Below, in pieces: positions 25,432 to 33,818 of a DNA stretch of 64,000 nucleotides. The first letter of the stretch is position 1; each line of letters begins with the position of its first letter. The position numbers and the translations under genes were made by a program. The notes under the pieces were generated by a model, which worked only from the letters and a program-made list of their open reading frames with translations, was not told where the DNA came from and ran no database searches. The stretch spans positions 31,266-95,265 of the forward strand of contig NZ_QVQH01000018.1 of NCBI RefSeq assembly GCF_003428645.1, in the 5' to 3' direction. Source of the DNA: Geodermatophilus marinus (lineage in GTDB: Bacteria; Actinomycetota; Actinomycetes; Mycobacteriales; Geodermatophilaceae).

Positions 25432-26409
25432 GTGCAGTTGGAGAACTCGTTCACCGTCCCCGTGCCGATCGACGAGGCCTGGCGCGTGCTGCTCGACATC
25501 GAGCGGATCGCGCCCTGCATGCCCGGTGCCGCCCTGGACTCGGTCGAGGGCGACTCCTTCACCGGCCGGGTGAAGGTGAAGCTCGGCCCGATCAACCTGA
25601 CCTACCAGGGCAAGGCGTCCTTCGTCGAGAAGGACGAGGCCGCGCACCGCGCGGTCATCGACGGTCGCGGCAAGGACCAGCGCGGCAACGGCACCGCCGC
25701 GGCGCTCATCACCGCGCAGCTCAAGGAGGAGGGCGCGACCACGCGGGTGGACGTCCTCACCGACCTGAACATCACCGGCCGGCCGGCCCAGTTCGGCCGC
25801 GGCGTCATGACCGACGTCGGCAACAAGCTGCTCGGCCAGTTCGCCGACAAGCTCGCCACCCAGCTCGGTCAGGGCGACCAGCCGGCCGCCGAGCCCGGCC
25901 CGGCCGCGAAGGCGGCCACGACCGCCGCCGGCGCCGCCGAGGAGGTCGCCGCCTCCGCCGAGCAGGTGCCCGGCGAGGGGGCGGCGGCGAAGACCACCCG
26001 CAAGGCCGCCGGCGCGGCGAGGAAGACGGCGGCCGCGGCCGCGGACAAGGCCGCGAAGCCGGCGGCGGAGGCCGCCGGACCCGTCGAGGCGGCCCCGACC
26101 ACCGCCGCCCCCACCACCCCGGCGGCGCCGGTGACCACCCCGGCCGGCCCCGCCGCGACCCCGGCCTCCACGCCCGCCGCGCCGGTGACCCCGGCGCCGG
26201 CGGCCCCGGCGGCGTCCACCACGCCCGCCGGGCCGGCCGCCGCCCCGGCCTCCACGCCGGCCCGCTCGACCGAGGAGCCCGAGCCGATCGACCTGCTCGA
26301 GGTCGCCGGCGGTGCGGCCATGGCCCGGTACGCGGCACCGGCCGGTGCCGCGGCCCTGCTCCTGCTGCTGATCACCCTGGTCGTGCGCCGGCGCCGCCGC
26401 CGTCGCTGA
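25432..26409 (+). CDS. coxG: Membrane-anchored CoxG/SRPBCC-family protein
   Basis: A CoxG-like START/SRPBCC domain fills residues 1-150 (VPIDEAWRVLLDIERIAPCM; YQGKASFVEKDEAAHRAVI). Then comes about 120 residues of Ala/Pro/Thr linker and a C-terminal transmembrane helix (AAALLLLLITLVV) ending in an Arg run. CoxG of carboxidotrophs recruits CO dehydrogenase to the membrane; here the anchor is built in. GTG start with CGGAGG 8 nt upstream. The linker is low-complexity and probably spans between membrane and enzyme. Confidence 0.85.
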   Translation: MQLENSFTVPVPIDEAWRVLLDIERIAPCMPGAALDSVEGDSFTGRVKVKLGPINLTYQGKASFVEKDEAAHRAVIDGRGKDQRGNGTAAALITAQLKEEGATTRVDVLTDLNITGRPAQFGRGVMTDVGNKLLGQFADKLATQLGQGDQPAAEPGPAAKAATTAAGAAEEVAASAEQVPGEGAAAKTTRKAAGAARKTAAAAADKAAKPAAEAAGPVEAAPTTAAPTTPAAPVTTPAGPAATPASTPAAPVTPAPAAPAASTTPAGPAAAPASTPARSTEEPEPIDLLEVAGGAAMARYAAPAGAAALLLLLITLVVRRRRRRR

Positions 26410-26421
26410 CGACCGCCCCGG

Positions 26422-26457
26422 GGCGCCGTGGGAGGGCCGGTGCCCTCCCCCGGCGCC
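26422..26457. terminator. Bidirectional hairpin between convergent genes
   Basis: GGGAGGG (26430-26436) pairs with CCCTCCC (26443-26449) around a 6-nt loop, flanked by GGCGCC on both sides. It lies between the convergent coxG-like and alpha/beta-hydrolase genes. Confidence 0.6.
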
Positions 26458-26466
26458 CTCCGGCCG

Positions 26467-27093
26467 TCAGGCGCCGAGGTCGCCGAGCCAGTCCAGCGCG
26501 GCCGCGGCCACCACGTCGACGTCCCGGGCCAGCGCGTGGTCCCCGGGGACGGCGTACACCGAGGCCCCCGGCTGTCCGGCGAGCACCGCGGCGACCTCCT
26601 CGGGGCGACCGAACGCGTCCCGCTCGCCCTGCACCACGCCGACCGGCACGCCGAGCCCGGTGAGCTCCGCGGCGCGGCTGCGCTCGGGGCGCCCGGGCGG
26701 GTGCAGGGGGAAGGCCAGGCACAGCACGCCCGCCGCCCCCTGCGCGGCCGCGGTCCGGCAGGCCACCCGGGCGCCCGCGCTGCGGCCGCCGAGCACCAGC
26801 GGCCCGGCCAGCCGGCCCGCCTCGCGCAGCGCCCCGAGCACCGCCGTCCAGGCCTCGTCGAGCCGGGGCGGCGCCGGGGCGACCCGCCGGCCGGCCACCC
26901 GCCACGGCTGCTCCACGCCGAGGACCCGCCAGCCCCCGGCGGCCGCCCCGGCGGTCACGGCGGCGAGGTCGGCCGAGCCCAGGCCCCCGCCGGCGCCGTG
27001 GCCGAGCACGAGCGTGCCGCGCGGGTCGTCCGGGCCGCCCGCCACCACGCGCGCCGGGCCGAGGGGGGTCGGGAGCTCCTCCCCGGCCGTCAC
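26467..27093 (-). CDS. Alpha/beta hydrolase (KANL3/Tex30-like)
   Basis: A small alpha/beta hydrolase of 208 aa with LGHGAGGGLGS as oxyanion region, GGRSAGARVA as nucleophile elbow (Ser in GRSAG) and a C-terminal GDHAL histidine. The substrate is unknown. GTG start within GTGA overlapping the stop of the HAD gene, so it is the third gene of a minus-strand unit DedA - HAD - hydrolase. Confidence 0.8.
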   Translation of the reverse strand: MTAGEELPTPLGPARVVAGGPDDPRGTLVLGHGAGGGLGSADLAAVTAGAAAGGWRVLGVEQPWRVAGRRVAPAPPRLDEAWTAVLGALREAGRLAGPLVLGGRSAGARVACRTAAAQGAAGVLCLAFPLHPPGRPERSRAAELTGLGVPVGVVQGERDAFGRPEEVAAVLAGQPGASVYAVPGDHALARDVDVVAAAALDWLGDLGA

Positions 27094-27776
27094 CGGGGCG
27101 GCAGCGCCAGCAGGGCGTCGACCGCGCCGGCGAGGTCGTCGGCCACCAGCGCGCGCCGGTCGAACACCTCCGGGTAGGTGCGCTCGCTGCGCGGGAACCA
27201 GGCCGCGCCCAGCCCGGCCCGGAGCGCGCCGTGGACGTCCCAGCCGTGCGCGGCCACCAGGCCCATCGCCCCCGGCGGCACGTCGCACACCCCGGCGGCC
27301 CACAGGTACACCGCCCGGGCCGGCTTCCAGGTGCGGATGACCTCGCTGGAGAGCACCCGCTCGACCAGCGGTGAGACGCCGCCGCGCTCCAGCCCGGCCT
27401 CGGCGACGGCGGCCGACCCGTGGGTGAGCGCCACCGCCCGCACCCCGGCCGCGGTCAGCCGGCGCAGCGCCGGCTCCACGTCGGGGTGCGGGGCCAGCTC
27501 GGTGAAGGCGTCGGCGACCTGCGTGCGGGCGGCCGGCGCCAGGTCGGTGCCCTGGGCGAGAGCGGCCAGGAAGGCGTCCCGGAAGCTGGTCCAGGTGCCG
27601 GCCGTGGCCGCGGCGAAGCCGGTGAGCAGGGTCCGGGAGAACACCGCCGGGAGGACGTGCTCGGGCTGCCCGAGCTCGACCAGCGTCGCCCGCACCGGCG
27701 CGAGGTCGAGCAGGGTCTCGTTGACGTCGAAGGCGACGACCTCCGGGCGCCGGGCGGCGTCGTCCGCGGCGGTCAT
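27090..27776 (-). CDS. Haloacid dehalogenase type II-like HAD hydrolase
   Basis: HAD-superfamily enzyme of 228 aa resembling L-2-haloacid dehalogenases. The nucleophile is Asp17 in FDVNETLLD; motif II is ALTHGS, and later KPARAVYLWAA and VAAHGWDVHGALRAGLG carry the remaining motifs. Whether it dehalogenates or is a phosphatase cannot be decided. Overlaps both neighbours by four bases (ATGA and GTGA), implying strict co-translation. Confidence 0.85.
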   Translation of the reverse strand: MTAADDAARRPEVVAFDVNETLLDLAPVRATLVELGQPEHVLPAVFSRTLLTGFAAATAGTWTSFRDAFLAALAQGTDLAPAARTQVADAFTELAPHPDVEPALRRLTAAGVRAVALTHGSAAVAEAGLERGGVSPLVERVLSSEVIRTWKPARAVYLWAAGVCDVPPGAMGLVAAHGWDVHGALRAGLGAAWFPRSERTYPEVFDRRALVADDLAGAVDALLALPPR

Positions 27777-28465
27777 GCGGCCGGCCGGTCGGTGTCGTCC
27801 TCCCGCAGCGGCGGGACGGATCGGCGTTCCCGGCCGCGGGCGCGGACGTCCTTGACCCGCTTGTACACCAGCCAGCCCACGCCGAGGACCGCCGCGACCA
27901 CCACCGCGTAGTCGAGGAAGCGCAGGTTGTCCTGGACGAAGTCGCCCGCGGCCACCCCCACGCCGATGAGCACGCTGTTCCAGATGAGGCTGCCCGCGGC
28001 GGTGTAGACGACGAACTGCCAGAAGGGCATCCGCACCACGCCGGCCGGTACGGAGATGAAGCTGCGCACGATGGGCACCATCCGGCCGAAGAAGACCGCC
28101 GCCCGGCCGTGCCGCGCGAACCACTCGAAGGTCTTGTCGACGTCGGCGGTCTCGACCAGCGGCAGCCGGTCGAGGAAGGCGTGCGAGCGGCGCGGGCCCA
28201 GGGCGCGGCCCACGTGGTAGAAGAAGACCGCGCCGATCACCGACCCGAGCGTGGCGAACAGGACGACCGGGACGACGGCCATGTCGCCGCTGCGGATGAG
28301 CACGCCGGCCAGGCCCAGCACCGCCTCGCTCGGGATCGGCGGGACGACCGTCTCCAGCAGGATGGCCAGCCCCACGCCGACCGGACCGAGGGTCTCCACC
28401 AGCTCGAGCAGGAAGCCGGTGATGCCGCCGGACTCGGAGGAGGCAGCGGCGGCGAGGGACGACAT
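27773..28465 (-). CDS. DedA-family membrane protein
   Basis: DedA/SNARE-associated membrane protein of 230 aa with about five hydrophobic helices. Typical motifs are ETVVPPIPSEAVL and FFGRMVPIVRSFISVPAGV, and a charged C-terminal tail follows. DedA proteins support membrane lipid (undecaprenyl phosphate) recycling and homeostasis. ATG start; first gene of the minus-strand operon whose stop overlaps the HAD start. Confidence 0.9.
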   Translation of the reverse strand: MSSLAAAASSESGGITGFLLELVETLGPVGVGLAILLETVVPPIPSEAVLGLAGVLIRSGDMAVVPVVLFATLGSVIGAVFFYHVGRALGPRRSHAFLDRLPLVETADVDKTFEWFARHGRAAVFFGRMVPIVRSFISVPAGVVRMPFWQFVVYTAAGSLIWNSVLIGVGVAAGDFVQDNLRFLDYAVVVAAVLGVGWLVYKRVKDVRARGRERRSVPPLREDDTDRPAA

Positions 28466-28514
28466 GGCCCCCACGGTAACGGCGCGGTCGCGGGGACCCC
28501 GGCGCGCGCAGGGG

Positions 28515-28520
28515 TAGCTT
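28515..28520 (+). promoter_or_regulatory. Leaderless -10 box of the amidohydrolase gene
   Basis: TAGCTT ends 8 nt before the ATG at 28529; no ribosome-binding site is present, fitting a leaderless message. Confidence 0.5.
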
Positions 28521-28528
28521 CGCGCACC

Positions 28529-29821
28529 ATGCGCCAGCGCTTCGCCGCCCGGGCCGTCGTCGTGGGGGACCGCGAGGGGACCGTCGTCCCCGACGGGGTC
28601 GTCGACGTCGAGGACGACCGCATCACCTGGGTGGGTCCGGCCGCCGAGGCTCCGGACCCCGCGGGTGCGGCCGCCACCCGGCTGACCGGCGTCCTCGTGC
28701 CCGGCCTGGTCAACGCCCACGCCCACTCGCCGATGGTGCTCTTCCGCGGCCAGGGCGAGGGCCTGCCCCTGGACCGCTGGCTGCGCGAGGTCATGTGGCC
28801 ACGGGAGGCCAGGCTCACCCCCGAGGACGTCGAGGTCGCCATGACCGCGGCCGCGGCCGAGATGCTGCGCCACGGCGTCACCACGAGCGTCGAGGTGTAC
28901 TTCCACCCGGAGCGGATCGCCGCCGCGGTGCGGGCGGCCGGCTCCCGGGCGGTCGTCGCGAACCCGCTGATCGGGCTGCCCGGCTTCGGCACCTTCGACG
29001 AGCAGCTGGCCACCGCCCTCCGGCTGGCCGCCGGCGGCGACGAGGTCGTCGAGCACGGCATCGGCCCGCACGCGGCCTACACGGTGCCGCTGCCGGTGCT
29101 GCGGGACGCCGCGGCGGCCGCCCGCGCGCACGACCTGCTGCTGACCGTGCACGTCGCCGAGACCGCCACCGAGGGCGACGAGCTGCTGGCCGCCCACGGG
29201 GTGAGCGTCCCGCGGCTGCTGGCCGCCCACGACGTGCTGGGCGGCCGGGTGCTCGGCGCGCACTGCGTGCACATGGACGACGGCGACCTGGCGCTGTGGC
29301 AGGAGTACGACGCCGCGGTGGCGCACTGCCCCGGCAGCAACGCCAAGCTGGCCAGCGGCACCGCGCGGCTGCGGGACATGCTCGACCTGGGCATCCGGGT
29401 CGGCATGGGCACCGACGGGCCGGCGTCCAACGACAACCTGGACCTGTTCGAGGACCTGCGGCTGGCGGCCGGGCTGGCCCGGCTGCGCGAGCGCGACGCC
29501 ACCGCCCTCAGCGCGCCCGAGGCGTTCTGGCTGGCCACCGGCGGCGCGGCCGCGGCGATCGGGAGGGAGGACCTCGGGCAGCTGACCCCGGGCCGCCGGG
29601 CCGACCTGGTGCACGTCGACACCGACGACATCGCCTTCGTCCCGATCGGGGACCCCACCGACGTGCTCACCCACCTCGTGTGGTCGGTGGGCTCCCGGCA
29701 CGTGCGGGACACCTGGGTCGGCGGGCGGCAGGTCGTGGCCGGGGGCGCGTCGACGACCGTCGACGAGGCCGCCCTGCGCGCCGACGTCCAGACCCGCGCG
29801 CTGCGCCTCGCCCGGGGTTGA
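28529..29821 (+). CDS. Amidohydrolase (AtzA/TrzN/SAH-deaminase-like)
   Basis: Metal-dependent amidohydrolase of 430 aa. The zinc site starts with HAHSP (His64, His66) and continues with HVAET, HCPGSNAKLASG and the catalytic Asp in GTDGPASNDNLDLF. The family includes S-adenosylhomocysteine/5'-methylthioadenosine deaminases, guanine-type deaminases and s-triazine hydrolases. The exact substrate is open, purine-like being most probable. A terminator-like hairpin overlaps the end, directly followed by an insertion sequence. Confidence 0.85.
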   Translation: MRQRFAARAVVVGDREGTVVPDGVVDVEDDRITWVGPAAEAPDPAGAAATRLTGVLVPGLVNAHAHSPMVLFRGQGEGLPLDRWLREVMWPREARLTPEDVEVAMTAAAAEMLRHGVTTSVEVYFHPERIAAAVRAAGSRAVVANPLIGLPGFGTFDEQLATALRLAAGGDEVVEHGIGPHAAYTVPLPVLRDAAAAARAHDLLLTVHVAETATEGDELLAAHGVSVPRLLAAHDVLGGRVLGAHCVHMDDGDLALWQEYDAAVAHCPGSNAKLASGTARLRDMLDLGIRVGMGTDGPASNDNLDLFEDLRLAAGLARLRERDATALSAPEAFWLATGGAAAAIGREDLGQLTPGRRADLVHVDTDDIAFVPIGDPTDVLTHLVWSVGSRHVRDTWVGGRQVVAGGASTTVDEAALRADVQTRALRLARG

Positions 29822-29868
29822 GGTGGAGTGCGCCGTGCGAGGGGAACTCGCACGCCGCACTCCGCCTC
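29820..29868. terminator. Hairpin repeat (GGAGTGC family, copy 1) abutting the IS
   Basis: Arms 29825-29839 and 29849-29863 (15 bp, one mismatched pair) surround a 9-nt loop; outer GAGG/CCTC bases extend the stem. The same 15-9-15 layout and 32 of 39 identical bases occur at 54005-54043. The insertion sequence starts at the next base. Confidence 0.7.
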
Positions 29869-30889
29869 AGAGGGTGTTGGGTAACCGGCCAGTCGCGTGA
29901 GGTGATGACCTGAGCCGGTTCCTCGCTGTTCGGCGTGGCAGCTGGGCTGTCCGCGCTGCGGGGTGATGGTCCGGATGGATGTGCATGTACACCTGCAAGC
30001 CGGGCTATGGCACCTCGCTGACCGACGGCGAGTGGGCGCAGATCGAGCCGCTGCTGCCGATCCGCAATCCCCGGCACGGCGGGCGGCCGCTGAAGTACGA
30101 CCGCCGGCTGGTTCTGGACACGATCCTGTACGTGCTGCGCACCGGCTGCGCCCGGCAGCATGTGCCGCACGACCTGGCGCCGTGGGATGCGGCCTACCGC
30201 TGGTTCGCCGCCTGGAGCGCCGATGGCACCTGGCGGCGGGTGCACGAGGTGCTGCGCGACCGGGTCCGGGACCGCGACGGGCGCGACCGGCAGCCCACCG
30301 CGGCGGTGCTGGACTCCCAGTCGGCCAAGAGCGCCGAGGGCGGGGAGGCGATCGGCTTCGACGCCGGCAAGCGGGTCCGCGGCCGCAAACGCCACCTGCT
30401 GGTCGACACCAACGGCCTGCTGCTGCACCGGGTGGTGCACTCCGCGAGCGTGCAGGACCGGGCCGGCGCCCGGCAGGTGCTGACCGGCATCTGCGCGCCG
30501 TTTCCGCTGCTGGCGCTGGTGTGGGTCGATGGCGGCTACGTCAACTCTGTCGACGCCGCCGCATCGACTGGGCGGGGCGCACCCAGAACCTGGAACTGGT
30601 CGTCGTGCCCCGCAACGCCGACGTGCGAGGCTTTCAGGTGCTGCCCCGCCGCTGGGTGGTGGAGCGGACGTTCGGCTGGCTGACGAGGTGCAGACGCTTG
30701 GCGCGCGACTACGAACGCAAGACCGCCCACGCCGAGGCCATGATCGATGTGGCCATGATCCGGCTGATGGCCGCCCGGCTGGCCGGCGAGGACGTCGAAC
30801 CCCACGGTCCCATCGAGACCGAGGCCGCCCGACGCCTCGCCGAAGACCTCACCGAGAACCAGTAATCAACCGGTTACCCAACACCCTCT
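29869..30889 (+). mobile_element. IS5-family insertion sequence (about 1.02 kb)
   Basis: Ends are perfect 20-bp inverted repeats AGAGGGTGTTGGGTAACCGG (29869-29888; complement at 30870-30889). It carries one transposase frame of the IS5/IS427-like DDE type, broken by a frameshift. No clear target-site duplication is visible. The left end abuts a palindromic repeat; the right end lies inside the 3' end of the metallo-beta-lactamase-fold gene. Confidence 0.85.
29979..30865 (+). pseudogene. Frameshifted IS5-type DDE transposase
   Basis: The first part (29979 to about 30560) carries the N-terminal LTDGEWAQIEPLLP region, the first Asp in AVLDSQSAKSAEGGE, and the second in VWVDGGYVNS. The rest (from about 30565, GRTQNLELVVVPRNADVRGF to YERKTAHAEAMI with the catalytic Glu) is in the -1 frame. 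No A-rich slippery heptamer is seen at the junction, unlike the programmed shifts of related ISs, so a 1-nt deletion is likelier. The element is then inactive unless helped in trans. It ends at the TAA at 30863-30865. Confidence 0.75.
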
Positions 30890-31698
30890 CCGGCGCGCAG
30901 GGGCACCGTCTCGCCGCGCATCACGGTGCGCACCGTGCCCGGCAGCCGGCGCTCGGCCACCTCGCGGACGAAGTTGCCGAGCGGGTCGCGGAACACGCCG
31001 TAGTCGTCGAAGTGCACCGGCACGACCAGCGGCGGGCGCAGCAGCTCCACCAGGTCCGCGCCCTGGCGGGCGTCCATGGTCACCGTCACCCCGAGCACCT
31101 TCGTGCCGCCCAGGTGGGGGACGACGGCGTCCAGCGGGCCGCACCGCTCGAGCACCTCGCCCAGCGACCGGCGGAAGAGGACGTCGCCGGTGACGTAGCC
31201 ACGCCAGGCGACCTGGCCGCCGCGGACCAGCTCCAGCACGCTGCCCATCACCTGGGGCAGCAGCCGGGCGAGCGGGCCGGGGCCGTGCACGCCCGGCACG
31301 CTGGTGACCCGCAGGACGTCCTCGCCGCGCGAGAGCTCGTGGATCTGCCAGGCCCGCAGGTCGGCGGTGGCGGTGAACCCGCGACGGTCCAGGCAGCGGG
31401 CGGCCTCCGGGGTCGTCACCACCGGGACCTCCCGGGGCAGCGCCCGGGTGGCCACGCGGTCCCAGTGGTCGCCGTGCATGTGGGAGAGGACGACGGCGTC
31501 CAGCTCCGGCAGCTGGGCGGGCACCAGCCCGGGGTCGGTGCGCCGCCGGCTGCGCAGCCCGTAGCCCAGGTGCGCCCACTGCCCCCGGTGCAGGAAGTTC
31601 GGGTCGGTCAGCAGCGTGAACGGCCCGACGCGCAGCAGGGTGGTGGCGGTGCCGCCGAAGGTGAGGGTGACGTCCCCGGCACCGGGGCGGACGGCCAC
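30874..31698 (-). CDS. Metallo-beta-lactamase-fold hydrolase, C-terminus altered by IS
   Basis: MBL-fold protein (UlaG/NAPE-PLD-like) of 274 aa with metal motif HMHGDHWD, later VPGVHG, VTGDVLF and VPVHFDDYG. The last codons (GVG and the TAA stop) lie inside the IS terminal repeat, so the original end is lost, probably only a few residues. GTG start. It follows the 31715-32245 gene by 16 bp. Substrate unknown, possibly a phosphodiester or lactone. Confidence 0.82.
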   Translation of the reverse strand: MAVRPGAGDVTLTFGGTATTLLRVGPFTLLTDPNFLHRGQWAHLGYGLRSRRRTDPGLVPAQLPELDAVVLSHMHGDHWDRVATRALPREVPVVTTPEAARCLDRRGFTATADLRAWQIHELSRGEDVLRVTSVPGVHGPGPLARLLPQVMGSVLELVRGGQVAWRGYVTGDVLFRRSLGEVLERCGPLDAVVPHLGGTKVLGVTVTMDARQGADLVELLRPPLVVPVHFDDYGVFRDPLGNFVREVAERRLPGTVRTVMRGETVPLRAGEGVG

Positions 31699-31714
31699 AG
31701 CGGGCGCCCGGCGC

Positions 31715-32245
31715 TCAGCGCTGCGCCACGCCGCGGGCCACCTCGCCGGGCCGCTGCTGCTCCCCGGCGTAGGAGCTGACCCACACCAGGGCGCCGGTGA
31801 GGGCGGGCACCACCCACTGCAGGCGGTCGAGCTGCTCCCGCGCCGCCGCGGCCTGCTTCCGGCTCACCTTCGACGGCCGCGTCCCGGAGCGGGCCGGGGA
31901 GCCGTGCGCCACCCGGCCCAGGGAGCGGCTGTATGCGGTGACGCCCAGCGCGGCCGCGGTGAGCAGCGTCTTGAGCGCGGACATGCCGGCCACGCCCTGC
32001 TGCCGGGCGACCCGGCGGCGGTTGCCCGCCAGCTGGCCGACGCTGCCGACCAGGTGCGCCCCGATGGCGGCGGCGTTGACCGGCGTCCACCGGTCCCAGC
32101 CCTCGTCGGCGACCTTGGCGCTGCCCTTGGCGCCCCGGGCCTCGGCCGAGGCGGCGTTGAGGGCGACGGCGTTGGCGAGGGTGCCGCCGAACCAGGCGGC
32201 GAGGCCGACGTCGTGCAGGGAGCGGGACAGGGTGTTGCGGGCCAT
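31715..32245 (-). CDS. Conserved hypothetical protein, probable membrane association
   Basis: A 176-aa protein without a family I can name. Hydrophobic stretches LHDVGLAAWFGGTLANAVAL, VNAAAIGAHLVGSVGQLAG and a C-terminal WVVPALTGALVWVSSYAG suggest membrane-embedded helices separated by a basic linker (GSPARSGTRPSKVSRKQAA). ATG start with GAGGAG upstream. It leads into the MBL-fold gene. The 172 bp before it, up to the divergent radical SAM gene, contain no recognised signal apart from a short GAGGCGGC tandem. Confidence 0.6.
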   Translation of the reverse strand: MARNTLSRSLHDVGLAAWFGGTLANAVALNAASAEARGAKGSAKVADEGWDRWTPVNAAAIGAHLVGSVGQLAGNRRRVARQQGVAGMSALKTLLTAAALGVTAYSRSLGRVAHGSPARSGTRPSKVSRKQAAAAREQLDRLQWVVPALTGALVWVSSYAGEQQRPGEVARGVAQR

Positions 32246-32417
32246 GGGAGCTCCTCGGAGGGATCGGTGGGTGAGTGCAGCACCTACCCGCTCCGCCCGC
32301 CGCCATTCGGCGGGAACCGCCGCCCCGGGGCAGGCTGGGCGGGGGGACCGGTGGACGGCCGCGGCACGGGCCGGCACGGCCACCGGCGGCGAGGCGGCGA
32401 GGCGGCGAGGGGGCTCG

Positions 32418-33818
32418 GTGGGACGGCTGACGGCGCGGTGGCGGGAGCTGGTGGAGCGCACCCGCCCGGTGCACCCCGGGACGGCGCGGGCCCTGGCCGA
32501 GCGCTGGGCGGCGCTGCCCGCGCACGTGCGGACGCCCGCGCAGGTCCTCGGCCGGCACGCGGTCGGCTGCGAGGGGACCCACGGTGTCTTCCCCCGCTGC
32601 AACCTGACCTGCTCGCCCTGCTACCACTCGGCGGACGCGAACAAGGTCCGCGTCGACGGCGGGCACACGCTGCGCGAGGTCACCGCCCAGATGGCGCTGC
32701 TGCGCCGGCGGCGCGGGCCCTACGCGCACGCCCAGCTCATCGGCGGCGAGGTCACCCTGCTGGCGCCCGACGACCACGCCGCGGCGCTGCAGGCCATGCG
32801 CGCGGCCGGCCGCTCCCCGATGTCGATGACCCACGGGGACGTCGACGCCGGGTACCTGCGCGCGCTGGTCACCGGCCCCGACGGGCGGCGGCGCTTCGAC
32901 CGGCTCAGCTTCGCCGGGCACTTCGACTCGCTCATGCGCGGCCGCCGCGGCGCGGTGCGGCCGCGCAGCGAGGCCGAGCTGCACCCGTTCCGGCAGCGCT
33001 TCGTGCAGCAGTTCCGGGACCTGCGCGCCGAGACCGGGCTGCGGTACCACCTGGCCCACACCATGACCGTGGCGCCGGCCAACCTCGACCAGGTCGCCGC
33101 GACCGTCCGCGCCGTGCTGCCGATGGGCTTCTCGATGATGAGCTTCCAGCCGGCCGCGCACGTCGGGGACGCGCGCCGGTGGAAGGAGAGCTACACCGAG
33201 GTCGACGCCGACGCGGTGTGGGCCGAGCTGGAGCGCGCGCTGGGCCGCCGGGTGCCGCACGAGGCGGTCGAGTTCGGCGACCCGCGCTGCAACCGGCTGG
33301 CCTTCGGGTTCCTCGCCGACGGCGCCTGGCACCCGTTCGTCGACCCCGCCGACCCGGCGGAGTTGGCCGCGCGCGATGCGTTCCTCGCCCACTTCGGCGG
33401 GGTGGCCTTCAGCGGGACCCCGCCGGTGCTGCTGGCCGTCAAGGTGCTGCGGGTGCTGCGGCACCACCCCGGGGACGTGGCGGTCGCGCTGCGCTGGGCC
33501 CGCCGGGTGCTGCGCCGGGCCGGGGGGCCGCGGCGGCTGCTGACCGCCGCCCGGGCCCGCCGGCTGCGCCTGATGACCTTCGAGGTGCACAGCTTCATGG
33601 ACGCCGCCGACGTGGCCCCGGCCTGGGCGCTCATGCGGCGCGGCGAGGTGGCGGAGGAGCCGCGGCTGCGCGCCACCCAGGAGCGGCTGGCGGCCTGCAC
33701 CTACTCGATGGCCCACCCGGAGACGGGGGAGCTGGTGCCGGCCTGCGTGCAGCACTCGGTGCTCGACCCGGGGGAGAACGCCCGGCTGCGCCGGCTGCTG
33801 CCGCTCACCCCGGTCTGA
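32418..33818 (+). CDS. Radical SAM protein of unknown function
   Basis: A 466-aa radical SAM enzyme. The SAM cluster motif CNLTCSPC uses C61, C65, C68, with a further Cys ten residues earlier (C51, GCEGTHG). Other Cys lie in DPRCNRLAFG and in the C-terminal AACTYSMAHP and PACVQH segments and could bind an auxiliary cluster. No SPASM, B12 or peptide-recognition domain is evident. GTG start with GAGGGGG upstream. Convergent with the transporter ATPase, overlapping by 14 bp. The neighbours (phospholipid synthase-like protein, transporter) do not define the substrate. Confidence 0.75.
   Translation: MGRLTARWRELVERTRPVHPGTARALAERWAALPAHVRTPAQVLGRHAVGCEGTHGVFPRCNLTCSPCYHSADANKVRVDGGHTLREVTAQMALLRRRRGPYAHAQLIGGEVTLLAPDDHAAALQAMRAAGRSPMSMTHGDVDAGYLRALVTGPDGRRRFDRLSFAGHFDSLMRGRRGAVRPRSEAELHPFRQRFVQQFRDLRAETGLRYHLAHTMTVAPANLDQVAATVRAVLPMGFSMMSFQPAAHVGDARRWKESYTEVDADAVWAELERALGRRVPHEAVEFGDPRCNRLAFGFLADGAWHPFVDPADPAELAARDAFLAHFGGVAFSGTPPVLLAVKVLRVLRHHPGDVAVALRWARRVLRRAGGPRRLLTAARARRLRLMTFEVHSFMDAADVAPAWALMRRGEVAEEPRLRATQERLAACTYSMAHPETGELVPACVQHSVLDPGENARLRRLLPLTPV

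Noticed and set aside
32418..33818. Radical SAM gene as a second mycofactocin-like or RiPP maturase
   Set aside because: No SPASM-type Cys pattern, no adjacent PqqD-like gene and no short precursor peptide were found around it.
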